A stretch of DNA of 64,000 nt from NCBI RefSeq assembly GCF_000423865.1, contig NZ_AUIU01000011.1:124001-188000 (forward strand), given 5' to 3'. Under the pieces are notes generated by a model. That model had not been told where the DNA came from and ran no database searches. It worked only from the letters and a program-made list of their open reading frames with translations. Position 1 is the first letter of the stretch. The number at the start of each line of letters is the position of its first letter. This document shows, one piece after another, positions 7,938 to 17,205 of this stretch. A program made the position numbers and the translations under genes. Origin of the DNA: Thermodesulfovibrio thiophilus DSM 17215. GTDB taxonomy: Bacteria > Nitrospirota > Thermodesulfovibrionia > Thermodesulfovibrionales > Thermodesulfovibrionaceae.

Positions 7938-8369
7938 ATGAAGGTTTTAGCTTTAATGTTAGCTTTGTTGATGGTTTTTAGTGTAGCCTGCGGACAACTC
8001 AGTCAGTATCATTACGAAGGAGCTGGAACTGGAGCAGTTGTTGGTGGTGCAGCAGGAGTACTTCTTGATAAACACAATAGATGGCGTGGTGGAGTTATCG
8101 GAGCAGGACTTGGAGCTCTCTTCGGTGCAACCTTAGCTGATATCTCAGTAAGAGGTTCTCGTGAAGCCTATCAAAGTGGGGGACCTGTTGAATATAAAAC
8201 AGAAGATGGAAGAGGGTATTACAAAGCTGAGCCTGCAAGTGACTATTACTATAAAGATCCATCAACAAAATGCAGAAAGGTTAGCGAAAAGGTTTGGGAA
8301 GATGGGAAGCTTGTAAAAGATACTGTAAAAGAGATATGCGAGTCTGAAAAACAGGAAAGAATTTACTAA
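7938..8369 (+). CDS. Glycine-zipper envelope protein, possible lipoprotein
   Basis: Small exported protein of 143 residues. The N-terminal signal peptide MKVLALMLALLMVFSVACG could be cut by signal peptidase II at the Cys, although Ser at -3 makes the lipobox weak. Residues 30-70 form a glycine-zipper (GAGTGAVVGGAAGVLL and GVIGAGLGALFGATLA), as in SlyB/Rick_17kDa-type outer-membrane proteins. The C-terminal part is rich in Tyr, Lys and Glu and has two Cys residues. A strong Shine-Dalgarno (AGGAGGGAG) precedes the ATG, 21 nt after the cyclase gene. Its exact job is not known. Confidence 0.72.
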   Translation: MKVLALMLALLMVFSVACGQLSQYHYEGAGTGAVVGGAAGVLLDKHNRWRGGVIGAGLGALFGATLADISVRGSREAYQSGGPVEYKTEDGRGYYKAEPASDYYYKDPSTKCRKVSEKVWEDGKLVKDTVKEICESEKQERIY

Positions 8370-8436
8370 TAATGTTGCTGTTTGTATTAAGGCATTGGTA
8401 AATATTGTGAAATACAGCTATACAGAACGACAGCAG

Positions 8437-9009
8437 ATGAAAGAGAGGCTGATAAAGCTTATTTACGAGAAAGCTTTTAGATACAGTGAAGTACCATGTT
8501 TTAAGCTAGTATCTGGTAAATTGAGTAATTATTATTTTAATTGTAAAGCAGTAACTCTATCACCAGAGGGACTTTATTTGATCGGGAATATTATTTATGA
8601 TATGATTGCAGATTCAGATATAAAAGGAATAGGAGGACTTACTCTGGGTGCAGATCCAATAGCTATGGCAGTTGCATACACTTCATATCTTAAAGGTAAG
8701 CCTGTTGAAGCCCTTGTTGTTCGTAAGAAGCCTAAAGAGCATGGAACAATGCAGTGGATTGAAGGAAATATTCAAGCTGGTGATAGTGTTGTTGTAATTG
8801 ATGATGTAATTACAACAGGAAGCTCAACAATTCAGGCGATCACAAGGTTTAAGGATGCGGGCATTTTTGTTAAAAAGGTTATTGTTCTTGTTGACAGACA
8901 GGAAGGAGGGAAGGAAAATATTTTTAATTTTTTATCAGATTGTGGATTTCCTCCTGATTTAGAGGCCATAATTTCAAGAGATGAAGTGATGAAGCTTTAT
9001 AGAATGTGA
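8437..9009 (+). CDS. pyrE: Orotate phosphoribosyltransferase
   Basis: Joins orotate to PRPP to give OMP in pyrimidine synthesis. The PRPP loop VVVIDDVITTGSST is intact, as are KPKEHGT and the upstream LVSGKLSNYYFNCK. I choose the ATG at 8437 because MKERLIKLIYEKAF is where the family normally begins (190 residues). None of the possible starts has a convincing Shine-Dalgarno, and in-frame TTG at 8395 or GTG at 8407 would add up to 14 residues. The stop overlaps the GTG of the following YkgJ-type gene, so the two are probably coupled. No other pyr genes are nearby. Confidence 0.92.
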   Translation: MKERLIKLIYEKAFRYSEVPCFKLVSGKLSNYYFNCKAVTLSPEGLYLIGNIIYDMIADSDIKGIGGLTLGADPIAMAVAYTSYLKGKPVEALVVRKKPKEHGTMQWIEGNIQAGDSVVVIDDVITTGSSTIQAITRFKDAGIFVKKVIVLVDRQEGGKENIFNFLSDCGFPPDLEAIISRDEVMKLYRM

Positions 9010-9758
9010 ATAAGCCAATAAAATTTCAATGTGTTACAGATTGCTCCTCCATATGTTGCGGAGGAGCAACAATTCTAACTCTGAAAGAAATAGTAAAACT
9101 TTTTAAATTTTTCCCTATTACTTTAGGATTTCGAAAAATACAACCATTTAACGCAGAACACAAAGTTTATCTGGATGATATTAGTATCAAATATAGAGGA
9201 TTTTACATAGCTGGAGATTTTATTGGTGGTAACAGATTTAAAAAAAGATGCAGATTACTTAAAAATTCTCTGTGTACAATCCATAATCAGTTAAAACCGC
9301 TTCAATGTCGAGTTATTCCATTTTCTGTAACATTTCCTGAAGTTCTGCAAGATCTGGTAATAGTAGACAAAAAAAGGGGATCTTTTAAGAACTGTAAAGG
9401 CTTTTATGCTGATGCTCCATTAATATGGGATGGACAATTTATTGATAAATCTTTAAAAGAGAATTTTGACATTTTAAAGAAACATTTAATGTTTCAACGG
9501 GATATAGTAGAAAAAATTTTTATAAGTTTGGAAGGTAATTTTTTTCTAAAAAAATTCATACAGACCGGTGATGGCTTCTTTGAAGTTCCTATTCTGCCAG
9601 AGTTTGTTGATGAAATATGCAGTATTACAGGGATTTTGGATAGAGTTGAGTTTTTAAGAGCTCAAAAATCCTTATTTGTAAAAGAATTAACATTCAGGGG
9701 CATGAAAAACTCTTTATTCATTGATGCATTAAATACTATAGAGCAACTGAGAATTTGA
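9006..9758 (+). CDS. YkgJ-family (UPF0153) cysteine-cluster protein
   Basis: Member of the zinc/iron-chelating YkgJ family, whose biochemical role is unsettled. The diagnostic cysteines are present: CVTDCSSICCGG at the N-terminus, then CRLLKNSLCTIHNQ and LKPLQCRVIPFS near residues 92-116, together enough for a metal site. At 250 residues the protein has a long helical C-terminus. It starts with GTG at 9006, overlapping the pyrE stop (GTGA). It is one of three proteins of this type in the window (with 42588 and 45490). Confidence 0.75.
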   Translation: MNKPIKFQCVTDCSSICCGGATILTLKEIVKLFKFFPITLGFRKIQPFNAEHKVYLDDISIKYRGFYIAGDFIGGNRFKKRCRLLKNSLCTIHNQLKPLQCRVIPFSVTFPEVLQDLVIVDKKRGSFKNCKGFYADAPLIWDGQFIDKSLKENFDILKKHLMFQRDIVEKIFISLEGNFFLKKFIQTGDGFFEVPILPEFVDEICSITGILDRVEFLRAQKSLFVKELTFRGMKNSLFIDALNTIEQLRI

Positions 9759-9815
9759 CAGAATATTAAATATCTTATTATTATTAAGAATATTCCACCT
9801 TTTTAGGAGGTTAGC

Positions 9816-10571
9816 GTGGCTGGACATTCCAAATGGGCACAGATCAAACATAAAAAAGCTCATGTAGATGCAAAAAAAGGTAAGATTTTTACGAAACTTG
9901 TAAAAGAAATATCTGTAGCAGCACGTCTTGGAGGTGGAGATCCTGAAAAAAATCCTCGTTTAAGAGTCGCAATTGACAAGGCAAGGGAAGTCAATATGCC
10001 AATGGATAATATAAAAAGAGCAATAATGAAGGGAACTGGAGAGCTTGCAGGAACTTCCTACGAAGAAATAGTTTATGAAGGATACGGTCCTGGGGGTGTA
10101 GCGCTTTTAATAGAAGCCATGACTGATAATAAAAATCGAACCGTGTCTGACATAAGACATATTCTTACAAAACATGGCGGAAGTATAGGGGAATCTGGAT
10201 GTGTATCGTGGATTTTTGACAAAAAAGGATATATTCTTATTGATAAAAAAGCAGTTGATGAGGATACCTTAATTTCACTTGCACTTGAGGCAGGTGCTGA
10301 AGATGTGAAAAATGACCCTACAGAGGATAACTATGAAATTATAATGTCTCCTGAAGATTTAAACACAGTAAAATCACATATTGAGGCTTCTGGTATTCCG
10401 GTTTCACTGGCAGAGGTTACGATGTTACCTAAAAATTATGTTTCTGTAGAGGGAGATGTTGCTGATCAGATGTTAAAACTCATAGATGCTCTGGAGGAGC
10501 ATGATGATGTGCAGAATGTATATGCAAATTTTGATATTCCAGATGAGGCAATGAACAAGGCTGTAGCTTAG
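9816..10571 (+). CDS. yebC: YebC/PmpR-family protein
   Basis: A conserved bacterial family first described as transcription regulators; recent work also links members to translation of proline-rich stretches. The N-terminus [20 protein letters not shown] is diagnostic, and [21 protein letters not shown] is the second conserved block. At 251 residues it has standard length. It starts with GTG at 9816, 5 nt after a strong Shine-Dalgarno (TAGGAGGT). It is often next to ruvC; here the ruvCAB genes are 50 kb away, and yebC instead leads the DUF502-glmU-glmS group. Confidence 0.95.
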   Translation: MAGHSKWAQIKHKKAHVDAKKGKIFTKLVKEISVAARLGGGDPEKNPRLRVAIDKAREVNMPMDNIKRAIMKGTGELAGTSYEEIVYEGYGPGGVALLIEAMTDNKNRTVSDIRHILTKHGGSIGESGCVSWIFDKKGYILIDKKAVDEDTLISLALEAGAEDVKNDPTEDNYEIIMSPEDLNTVKSHIEASGIPVSLAEVTMLPKNYVSVEGDVADQMLKLIDALEEHDDVQNVYANFDIPDEAMNKAVA

Positions 10572-10573
10572 GA

Positions 10574-11185
10574 ATGGAACCATCTATTAGACTAACTTTT
10601 AAAAGAAATTTTATTGCAGGTCTAATAGTAACAATTCCTATAGCTATAAGCATTTTCATAGTATTTCAGCTTTTCAAAATTGTTGATGGTCTTTTAAGTC
10701 CTGTATATGATTTCATTTTTGGTAGACATATCTCAGGATTAGGTTTTATTACCGCTCTAATTGTAGTCTTTGTTGTTGGTTTTATATCCACAAATGTATT
10801 CGGGAAAAAATTGCTGGATAGTATTGAAAAGTTACTTTTTCTTAAAATCCCGCTTTTTAAAAGCCTTTATTCTTCATTGAAACAACTATTTGATGCATTT
10901 TCACCAGAAAATAAAGCATCATTTCAAAGGGTTGTGATTGTTGAGTATCCGAGAAAAGGAAGTTTTGTTTTCGGATTTCAGACAAAAGAGTGTATTTTAA
11001 AGGACAATGATATGGGGAAAAAACTTGTAACGGTTTATATCCCCACAAATAATTTATATCTCGGTGAAGTTGTTCTGTTTGAAGAGGATAGTGTATTTCA
11101 TACAGATATATCTGTTCAGGAAGGGATAAAAATAATACTTTCTGCTGGCATAACAGCACCACAAACAATAACTTGTAGGAAGTGA
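10574..11185 (+). CDS. DUF502 family membrane protein
   Basis: Small inner-membrane protein of unknown role. Two N-terminal helices (about residues 12-34, FIAGLIVTIPIAISIFIVF, and 55-75, GLGFITALIVVFVVGFIST) are followed by a soluble domain. That domain carries the conserved stretches IPLFKSLYSSLKQLFDAF and TVYIPTNNLYLGEVV typical of DUF502. Its ATG at 10574 lies 2 nt after the yebC stop, and its own stop overlaps the region where glmU begins. Membership is clear from the pattern, but no activity can be assigned. Confidence 0.82.
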   Translation: MEPSIRLTFKRNFIAGLIVTIPIAISIFIVFQLFKIVDGLLSPVYDFIFGRHISGLGFITALIVVFVVGFISTNVFGKKLLDSIEKLLFLKIPLFKSLYSSLKQLFDAFSPENKASFQRVVIVEYPRKGSFVFGFQTKECILKDNDMGKKLVTVYIPTNNLYLGEVVLFEEDSVFHTDISVQEGIKIILSAGITAPQTITCRK

Positions 11186-11193
11186 TTGAGGAT

Positions 11194-12564
11194 ATGTTAA
11201 AGCTGGATGTTGTAATACTTGCTGCAGGACTTGGAACAAGAATGAAGTCATCTGAACCAAAGGTGCTCCATAAAATTTTTGATAAACCAATAATAGATTA
11301 TGTAATTGAATGTGCAGGAAAATTAAATCCAGAAAATATTTTTGTAGTTATAAATCCTTCAATGAATAGAGTTGTTGAGCATTTAAAAAATTATAATGTG
11401 AAAATAGTTTTTCAAGATGAGCCAAAGGGAACAGCTCATGCTATTTTATGCTCTATGCCTTATTTAATGAGTGATAATGTACTTGTTGTTAATGGAGATA
11501 CACCACTGATAACACCAGAAACACTTCTAAAATTCATCGATATTTTTCAAAACAATGAAGTCGATTTGGCGATTCTTTCTTTTTATCCTGAAAGAGATCA
11601 TTCTTATGGAAGAATTCTTAGAGATAATAAGGGAAATATAAAAAAAATTATAGAGAATACAGATATGACATCGGATTCACAATCAATAAAAGAAGCAAAC
11701 AGTGGAATTTATATAATGAATGCAAAAATTCTGGAACTTGTTAAAAATATAAAGAAAAATCTCAAAAAAGGGGAATTCTATCTGACTGATATTGTTGAGA
11801 TTTCAGTAGAAAAAGGATGTGCAGCTCAGGCATATCCAATAGCTAAAGAAGATGAACTTATTGGTATAAACACAAGATATGAGCTTTTTTTGGCAACAAA
11901 GCATTTAAGAGATAAAGTTGTCAAACAGTTGATGGAAAGCGGAGTTACATTTTATGATATTGAAACAGTCTGGGTGTCTCCTTCAGTTAAGATTGACAAA
12001 GATACTGTAATATATCCAAATGTTTTTCTTGAAGGAGATACAATAATTGGGCAGAATTGTATTATTTATCAAAGCGTTAGAGTTAAAAACAGCATTATTG
12101 AAGATAATGTTCAGATAAAAGACTGCACAGTAGTGGAAAAAGCTCATATTAATTCAGGTTCAACAGTTGGTCCTTTCGCTCATATAAGGCCTGAAACTGT
12201 TATTGGTAAAGGATGTAGAATTGGCAATTTTGTTGAACTTAAGAAATCAACTATCGGAGATAGTACAAAAGCCGCCCATCTCAGTTATATTGGTGATGCT
12301 GAAATAGGTAGTAATGTAAATATTGGAGCTGGAACAATTACATGCAACTATGATGGCAAGAAAAAAAATAAAACAATAATAGAGGATGATGTATTTGTTG
12401 GGAGTGATTCTCAGTTTGTGGCTCCTGTAAAAGTTGGCAAAGGAGCATACATTGCTGCTGGTTCGACAGTAGTTGATGATGTTCCTTCTGATGCTCTTGC
12501 AATAAGCAGAACTCCGCAAAAAAACATAGAAGGTTGGGCAAAGAAAAGGAGAAAGCAAAAGTAA
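11194..12564 (+). CDS. glmU: Bifunctional GlmU: acetyltransferase / uridylyltransferase
   Basis: Acetylates glucosamine-1-phosphate and then couples it to UTP, giving UDP-GlcNAc. The N-terminal nucleotidyltransferase domain has LAAGLGTRMKS and VNGDTPLI. The C-terminal left-handed beta-helix carries hexapeptide repeats with the acetyltransferase segment GPFAHIRPETVIG and later NIGAGTITCNYDGKKK. I prefer the ATG at 11194 (MLKLDVVILAAGLG); a GTG at 11182 overlapping the DUF502 stop is possible. The stop shares one base with the glmS start, so glmU-glmS are coupled. Confidence 0.96.
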   Translation: MLKLDVVILAAGLGTRMKSSEPKVLHKIFDKPIIDYVIECAGKLNPENIFVVINPSMNRVVEHLKNYNVKIVFQDEPKGTAHAILCSMPYLMSDNVLVVNGDTPLITPETLLKFIDIFQNNEVDLAILSFYPERDHSYGRILRDNKGNIKKIIENTDMTSDSQSIKEANSGIYIMNAKILELVKNIKKNLKKGEFYLTDIVEISVEKGCAAQAYPIAKEDELIGINTRYELFLATKHLRDKVVKQLMESGVTFYDIETVWVSPSVKIDKDTVIYPNVFLEGDTIIGQNCIIYQSVRVKNSIIEDNVQIKDCTVVEKAHINSGSTVGPFAHIRPETVIGKGCRIGNFVELKKSTIGDSTKAAHLSYIGDAEIGSNVNIGAGTITCNYDGKKKNKTIIEDDVFVGSDSQFVAPVKVGKGAYIAAGSTVVDDVPSDALAISRTPQKNIEGWAKKRRKQK

Positions 12565-14384
12565 TGTGCGGGATTATAGGTTACATAGGAAATAAAAATG
12601 CAATAAATATCATACTTGAAGGTTTGAAAAAACTTGAATATAGAGGCTATGATTCTGCAGGTCTTGCATTTGTAAACGATTCTCAGATTGAGATTGTAAA
12701 GTGCAAAGGGAAAATTAGTAATCTTGAAAGTTTAATAAAACCAGCTACTTTCAGCACATCTGCAATTGGGCATACAAGATGGGCAACCCATGGAAAGCCT
12801 TCAAATGAAAATGCCCATCCTCATACATCACGTTCAATTGCTCTGGTTCATAATGGAATCATTGAGAACTATATCGAGCTTAAGAAAGAACTGGAAGCAG
12901 AAGGATATAAGTTTAATTCTGAAACAGACACAGAAGTCATTGCACATTTAATTGGGAAATACAGGAAGGAACTCTCTCTTGTAGATGCTGTAAGAAAAGC
13001 GTGTCTGAGGCTCAGAGGCTCTTATGCAATAGTTTTAATAGATAGAAATGAACCTGATATGCTTATAGGTGTCAGAATGGAAAGCCCTCTTGTAATTGGA
13101 GTATCGGATGAAGAAAGATTTATAGCATCTGATATTCCAGCTTTTTTGAATTATTGTAGGAATGTAGTTTTCCTTGAAGATGGAGAGATGGTTCTTTTGA
13201 GTAAAGAAGGTTTTAAGATTTACAATCTTAATGGAGAAGAGAAAGAAAAAAAAGTACACACTATAGCATGGACACCATCAATGGCAGAAAAAGATGGCTT
13301 TAAACATTATATGCTCAAGGAGATATATGAACAGCCAAGAGCAATTGCGGATACAATAAGAGGAAGAGTTTTGTCAGATGGAGAGGTTGTTTATGAAGAA
13401 TGGGGATTAATGCCTCAGGATATGAAAGAGTTTGAAAGACTTTATCTTGTAGCCTGTGGAACTTCATATCATGCATGTCTTATTGGTAAGTATATGATTG
13501 AAGAAATGTGCGAAATTCCTGTAGAAGTTGATATTGCATCAGAGTTTAGATATAGAAAAGTACCTTTTGGTAAAAATTCTCTTTTTGTTGCTGTCACTCA
13601 ATCAGGAGAAACAGCAGATACTCTGGCAGCTTTGCGGTATGCAAAAAAAAGCGGAATCAAGACGTTAAGTATATGTAATGTCATTGGAAGCACGGTTTCA
13701 CGTGAGTCTGATTATATTTTTTATACACGTTCAGGTCCTGAAATAGGTGTTGCTTCAACAAAAGCTTTCACATCCCAAGTAGTAGCTTTTTATATACTCA
13801 GTCTTGCACTTGCATTATCAAGAGGCAAAATTAGCAAAGAAATGGCTCAGGATTTGGTTATAGATTTAATGGCTCTACCAAGAAAGATAGAAGATACGTT
13901 GAAACTTGATGCGGATATACAGACTATTGTTAAGGAAGTCTATAGAAAACCGAATTTTTTGTATCTAGGCAGAGGAATAAACTATCCTGTTGCTTTAGAA
14001 GGAGCTTTAAAACTCAAAGAAATATCTTATATTCATGCAGAAGGGTATGCAGCAGGTGAGATGAAACATGGTCCTATCGCTTTAATTGAAGAAAATTTTC
14101 CTGTTGTTTTTATTACATCACATGGTAGTCTACTGGAGAAGACCATTTCAAATATTCAGGAAATAAAGGCGAGGGATGGTTTTGTAATAACCATTACAGA
14201 TACTAATAAAGGGCTTTTAAATCGTCTATCAGATAAATTGTTATATATTGAGGGATCAAATCCTTATTTAAACCCTGTTATTTTTACAGTTCCGCTTCAG
14301 TTGTTTGCTTATTACATTGCTGTTTTAAGGGGATGTGATGTGGATCAACCCCGGAATCTTGCGAAGAGTGTTACTGTTGAATAG
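12564..14384 (+). CDS. glmS: Glutamine-fructose-6-phosphate aminotransferase
   Basis: Makes glucosamine-6-phosphate from fructose-6-phosphate and glutamine. The ATG at 12564 must be the start, because the protein then begins MCGIIGYIG and Cys2 becomes the N-terminal nucleophile after Met removal. An earlier ATG at 12534 would bury it. The Gln amidotransferase domain (TRWATHGKPSNENAHPH) is followed by two SIS domains (VACGTSYHACLIG, TQSGETADTLAALR) and ends with LAKSVTVE. Length is normal at 606 residues. No glmS ribozyme is possible directly upstream, because glmU coding sequence reaches the start. Confidence 0.97.
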   Translation: MCGIIGYIGNKNAINIILEGLKKLEYRGYDSAGLAFVNDSQIEIVKCKGKISNLESLIKPATFSTSAIGHTRWATHGKPSNENAHPHTSRSIALVHNGIIENYIELKKELEAEGYKFNSETDTEVIAHLIGKYRKELSLVDAVRKACLRLRGSYAIVLIDRNEPDMLIGVRMESPLVIGVSDEERFIASDIPAFLNYCRNVVFLEDGEMVLLSKEGFKIYNLNGEEKEKKVHTIAWTPSMAEKDGFKHYMLKEIYEQPRAIADTIRGRVLSDGEVVYEEWGLMPQDMKEFERLYLVACGTSYHACLIGKYMIEEMCEIPVEVDIASEFRYRKVPFGKNSLFVAVTQSGETADTLAALRYAKKSGIKTLSICNVIGSTVSRESDYIFYTRSGPEIGVASTKAFTSQVVAFYILSLALALSRGKISKEMAQDLVIDLMALPRKIEDTLKLDADIQTIVKEVYRKPNFLYLGRGINYPVALEGALKLKEISYIHAEGYAAGEMKHGPIALIEENFPVVFITSHGSLLEKTISNIQEIKARDGFVITITDTNKGLLNRLSDKLLYIEGSNPYLNPVIFTVPLQLFAYYIAVLRGCDVDQPRNLAKSVTVE

Positions 14385-14419
14385 TTTGATTTAAAATAAA
14401 AATATAAAGGGGTGTGGCC

Positions 14420-16519
14420 ATGAAAGATTTCCCCCTGTCGGAATTAAATCCGGCTCAACAGGAAGCAGTAGTTTATTGTGAAGGACCACTTCTTGTGCTT
14501 GCAGGTGCGGGAAGTGGAAAAACAAGAGTAATAACTTATAAGTATGCCTATCTCACTAAAGAAGTGGGTTTTCATCCAGCCTCAATCTTTGCTGTAACCT
14601 TTACCAATAAGGCAGCTAACGAGATGAAGGAAAGAATTTTCAAGATGTGTAATGGCAATTGGAAAAATACCTGGATAGGAACTTTTCATTCTCTATGTGT
14701 AAGAATTTTAAGAGCTCATATTGACAGTCTTGGCTATAAAAGAGACTTTATAATCTACGATGAAGATGATCAGGCAGGGTTTGTAAAGAGAATTTTGAAA
14801 GATATGAACATGCACGAAGCTTTATGTAAGTGTGTTGTAACAAAAATAAGTAATTTGAAATCAAATTTAATAACTCCTGAACATTATATTGCAAATACTG
14901 AGGGTTATGAGTTTGAAGAAAGACTTGGCAGAATATATATGCGCTATCAGAATGAGCTTAAGAAATATAATGCTCTGGATTTTGATGATCTAATACTGTG
15001 TGTCATAGCGTTATTCAATGCAAATGAAGACCTACTTAAAAGATATTCTGAACAATTCCGATATATTCTTGTTGATGAATTTCAGGACACAAATAAATCT
15101 CAGTATATGCTACTGCATCAACTCTGTAAATATCATAAAAATATCTGTGCTGTTGGCGATGACGACCAGAGTATTTACAAGTTTAGAGGCGCAAATGTCT
15201 ATAATATTCTGGAGTTTGAAAAAGACTTTCCTCAGACTAAGGTAGTTAAACTTGAACAGAATTATCGTTCCACAAAACATATTATTCTTGCTTCTACTGC
15301 TATGATTTCAAAGAATTCAGATAGGAAACCAAAAAGCCTATGGACAGATAGAGATTGGGGAGACAAAGTTTTCTATTGTCAATTAAATAATGAAGAAGAT
15401 GAAGCCAAATATATAGCAAAAAATATAAGAGAACTTTATCTTAAAGGTAAATATGAGTATAAAGATTTTGCTATTCTTTACAGATTAGTTCTTCAGGCAA
15501 GAGCAATAGAGGAGGCTTTGCGTATAGAAGAAATTCCATATCAGGTTGTCAGTGGAGTTAGTTTTTATCATCGTAAAGAAATAAAAGATGTGCTTGCTTA
15601 TATGCGTTTTATTTTGAACAAAGAAGACAATGTGAGCCTTATGAGAATAATAAATACACCGCCACGAGGGCTTGGAGCATCAGCAATAACAAAAATTGAA
15701 AATGAAGCACAAAAACAGAAGATATCAAACTACGAAGCCATAAAAAGAATGATAAAAGATGATACAGTATCGGCAGGTTTTAAGGAAAAGCTTTTATCTT
15801 TTACTACATTGATTGATGAGCTTTCCGTAAAAGATTATAAAGATTCCGCATCAATGATTAAAGATATATTAAATGCAACAGGCTATCTTGAAGAAATTGA
15901 GGAAGACAGAATTCAAAATGTTTTAGAGTTCCTCAGTTCTGCTGAAAAAATGCCTGTTAGAGATTTTCTTGATAAAATTGCACTGTTTTCAAATGTAGAT
16001 ACATGGGAGAGCAATAAAAACTATGTTTCGCTTCTTACCTTGCATGCTGCAAAAGGACTTGAGTTCCCTGTTGTTTTTATAGTGGGTTGTGAGGAAGGAA
16101 TCCTGCCATACTTTAAGGCTCTTGATAATCCATCAGAATTACAGGAGGAGAGAAGATTATTCTATGTAGGAATGACAAGAGCAAAGAATCTTCTGTTCAT
16201 TACATCAGCAAGGCAGAGAAAGCTTTATTCAAAAGTTCAGAAACAGGAACCATCTAGCTTTATTAAAGATATTCCTCCGGAGTATTGCACTTGTATGAGA
16301 AAAGATTACTCCACATTTGCACCTGTAAAAAAAGAACCTGAACGAGCCAAAATAAAACCACCTTTTGTGATAGGTTGTAAAGTCAAACATCCAACATGGG
16401 GTATTGGGATTGTTAGAGAATGTTATGGTGAAGGAGATGATTTAAAAGTGGTTGTTAACTTTCCAGGCATAGGAGTTAAAAAATTAGCACCAAAAATTGT
16501 AAACTTAGAGAGGGTATAA
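14420..16519 (+). CDS. pcrA: UvrD/PcrA-type superfamily 1 DNA helicase
   Basis: ATP-driven 3'-5' DNA helicase of repair and replication restart. Motifs in order: Walker A AGAGSGKTRVI, Walker B DEFQDTN, motif III GDDDQSIYKFRGA, motif IV QNYRST, motif V LHAAKGLEFPVVF and motif VI EERRLFYVGMTRAK. The C-terminus (HPTWGIGIVRE) is the Tudor-like domain seen in PcrA that binds RNA polymerase. I use the ATG at 14420, 7 nt behind AAGGGG, rather than the GTG at 14414. About 699 residues is slightly shorter than E. coli UvrD. uvrB lies elsewhere in the window. Confidence 0.94.
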   Translation: MKDFPLSELNPAQQEAVVYCEGPLLVLAGAGSGKTRVITYKYAYLTKEVGFHPASIFAVTFTNKAANEMKERIFKMCNGNWKNTWIGTFHSLCVRILRAHIDSLGYKRDFIIYDEDDQAGFVKRILKDMNMHEALCKCVVTKISNLKSNLITPEHYIANTEGYEFEERLGRIYMRYQNELKKYNALDFDDLILCVIALFNANEDLLKRYSEQFRYILVDEFQDTNKSQYMLLHQLCKYHKNICAVGDDDQSIYKFRGANVYNILEFEKDFPQTKVVKLEQNYRSTKHIILASTAMISKNSDRKPKSLWTDRDWGDKVFYCQLNNEEDEAKYIAKNIRELYLKGKYEYKDFAILYRLVLQARAIEEALRIEEIPYQVVSGVSFYHRKEIKDVLAYMRFILNKEDNVSLMRIINTPPRGLGASAITKIENEAQKQKISNYEAIKRMIKDDTVSAGFKEKLLSFTTLIDELSVKDYKDSASMIKDILNATGYLEEIEEDRIQNVLEFLSSAEKMPVRDFLDKIALFSNVDTWESNKNYVSLLTLHAAKGLEFPVVFIVGCEEGILPYFKALDNPSELQEERRLFYVGMTRAKNLLFITSARQRKLYSKVQKQEPSSFIKDIPPEYCTCMRKDYSTFAPVKKEPERAKIKPPFVIGCKVKHPTWGIGIVRECYGEGDDLKVVVNFPGIGVKKLAPKIVNLERV

Positions 16520-16522
16520 AAA

Positions 16523-16816
16523 ATGAAAATTTCAACAAATGAGGTAAGGCACATAGCAATGCTCAGTAGACTTGAGCTTGATGACAAAGAACTGTCCATT
16601 TATCAGGACCAGTTAAGTAGAATTCTTGAGTATGTTGAAAAACTGAGTGAAATAGATACCAGAGCAATAGAACCCACTTCACATGTGATTGAATTAAGTA
16701 ATGTATTCAGAGAAGATGAGGTAACGAAATCTCTATCAAGAGAAGAAGCCTTAAAAAATGCACCACAATCAACAGATAAATTTTTTAGAGTTCCTAAAAT
16801 CATAGAAACAGAGTAA
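16523..16816 (+). CDS. gatC: Asp/Glu-tRNA amidotransferase subunit C
   Basis: Small subunit of GatCAB, which converts Glu-tRNA(Gln) or Asp-tRNA(Asn) to the amidated form. The 97 residues show the family pattern: ISTNEVRHIAMLSRLELDD, QLSRILEYVEKLSEIDT, then the REDEVTKSLSREEALKNAP segment. It is 3 nt after the helicase stop with a GAGAGG Shine-Dalgarno, and 2 nt before panD. gatA and gatB are not in the window, so the complex is encoded at more than one locus. Confidence 0.94.
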   Translation: MKISTNEVRHIAMLSRLELDDKELSIYQDQLSRILEYVEKLSEIDTRAIEPTSHVIELSNVFREDEVTKSLSREEALKNAPQSTDKFFRVPKIIETE

Positions 16817-16818
16817 TT

Positions 16819-17202
16819 ATGTTGAGAAGTTTTTTAAGAGCAAAATTACATCTGGCGAAGGTGACAGAGACCAATTTATTTTATGAGGGCTCTGTAAGTA
16901 TTGACACGAATCTTCTCGAGCTTTCTGGAATTTTACCTTATGAAAGGGTCTGGATTAGCAATATGAGCAATGGAGAAAGATTTGATACCTATGTTATACC
17001 TGCTAAAAAAGGTACAAAAACAATAGGTCTTAATGGACCTGCAGCCAAAAAAGCTTCTCCAGGAGATAGAATTGTTATTTTTTCTTACGGCTATCTAACG
17101 GAAAATGAAATTTCCTCACATAAGCCAAGAATTGTAATATTAGATGAGAATAATAATCCTGTAAAAGTTTATTCCGCTTCAATATATTCGGATTCTTTAT
17201 AG
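16819..17202 (+). CDS. panD: Aspartate 1-decarboxylase proenzyme
   Basis: Makes beta-alanine for pantothenate and CoA. The self-cleavage site is Gly-Ser in LFYEGSVSID (near residues 24-25); cleavage gives the pyruvoyl cofactor. Other conserved parts are ANM-like SNMSNGERFDTYVI and GLNGPAAKKASPGDRIVIFSYG. Length 127 is normal. It is the last gene of the plus-strand run and converges on bioD with only 3 nt between the stops. Confidence 0.96.
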   Translation: MLRSFLRAKLHLAKVTETNLFYEGSVSIDTNLLELSGILPYERVWISNMSNGERFDTYVIPAKKGTKTIGLNGPAAKKASPGDRIVIFSYGYLTENEISSHKPRIVILDENNNPVKVYSASIYSDSL

Positions 17203-17205
17203 TTT

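Noticed and set aside
12480-12563. glmS ribozyme
   Set aside because: The sequence directly before glmS is glmU coding sequence, and the ribozyme core is absent.
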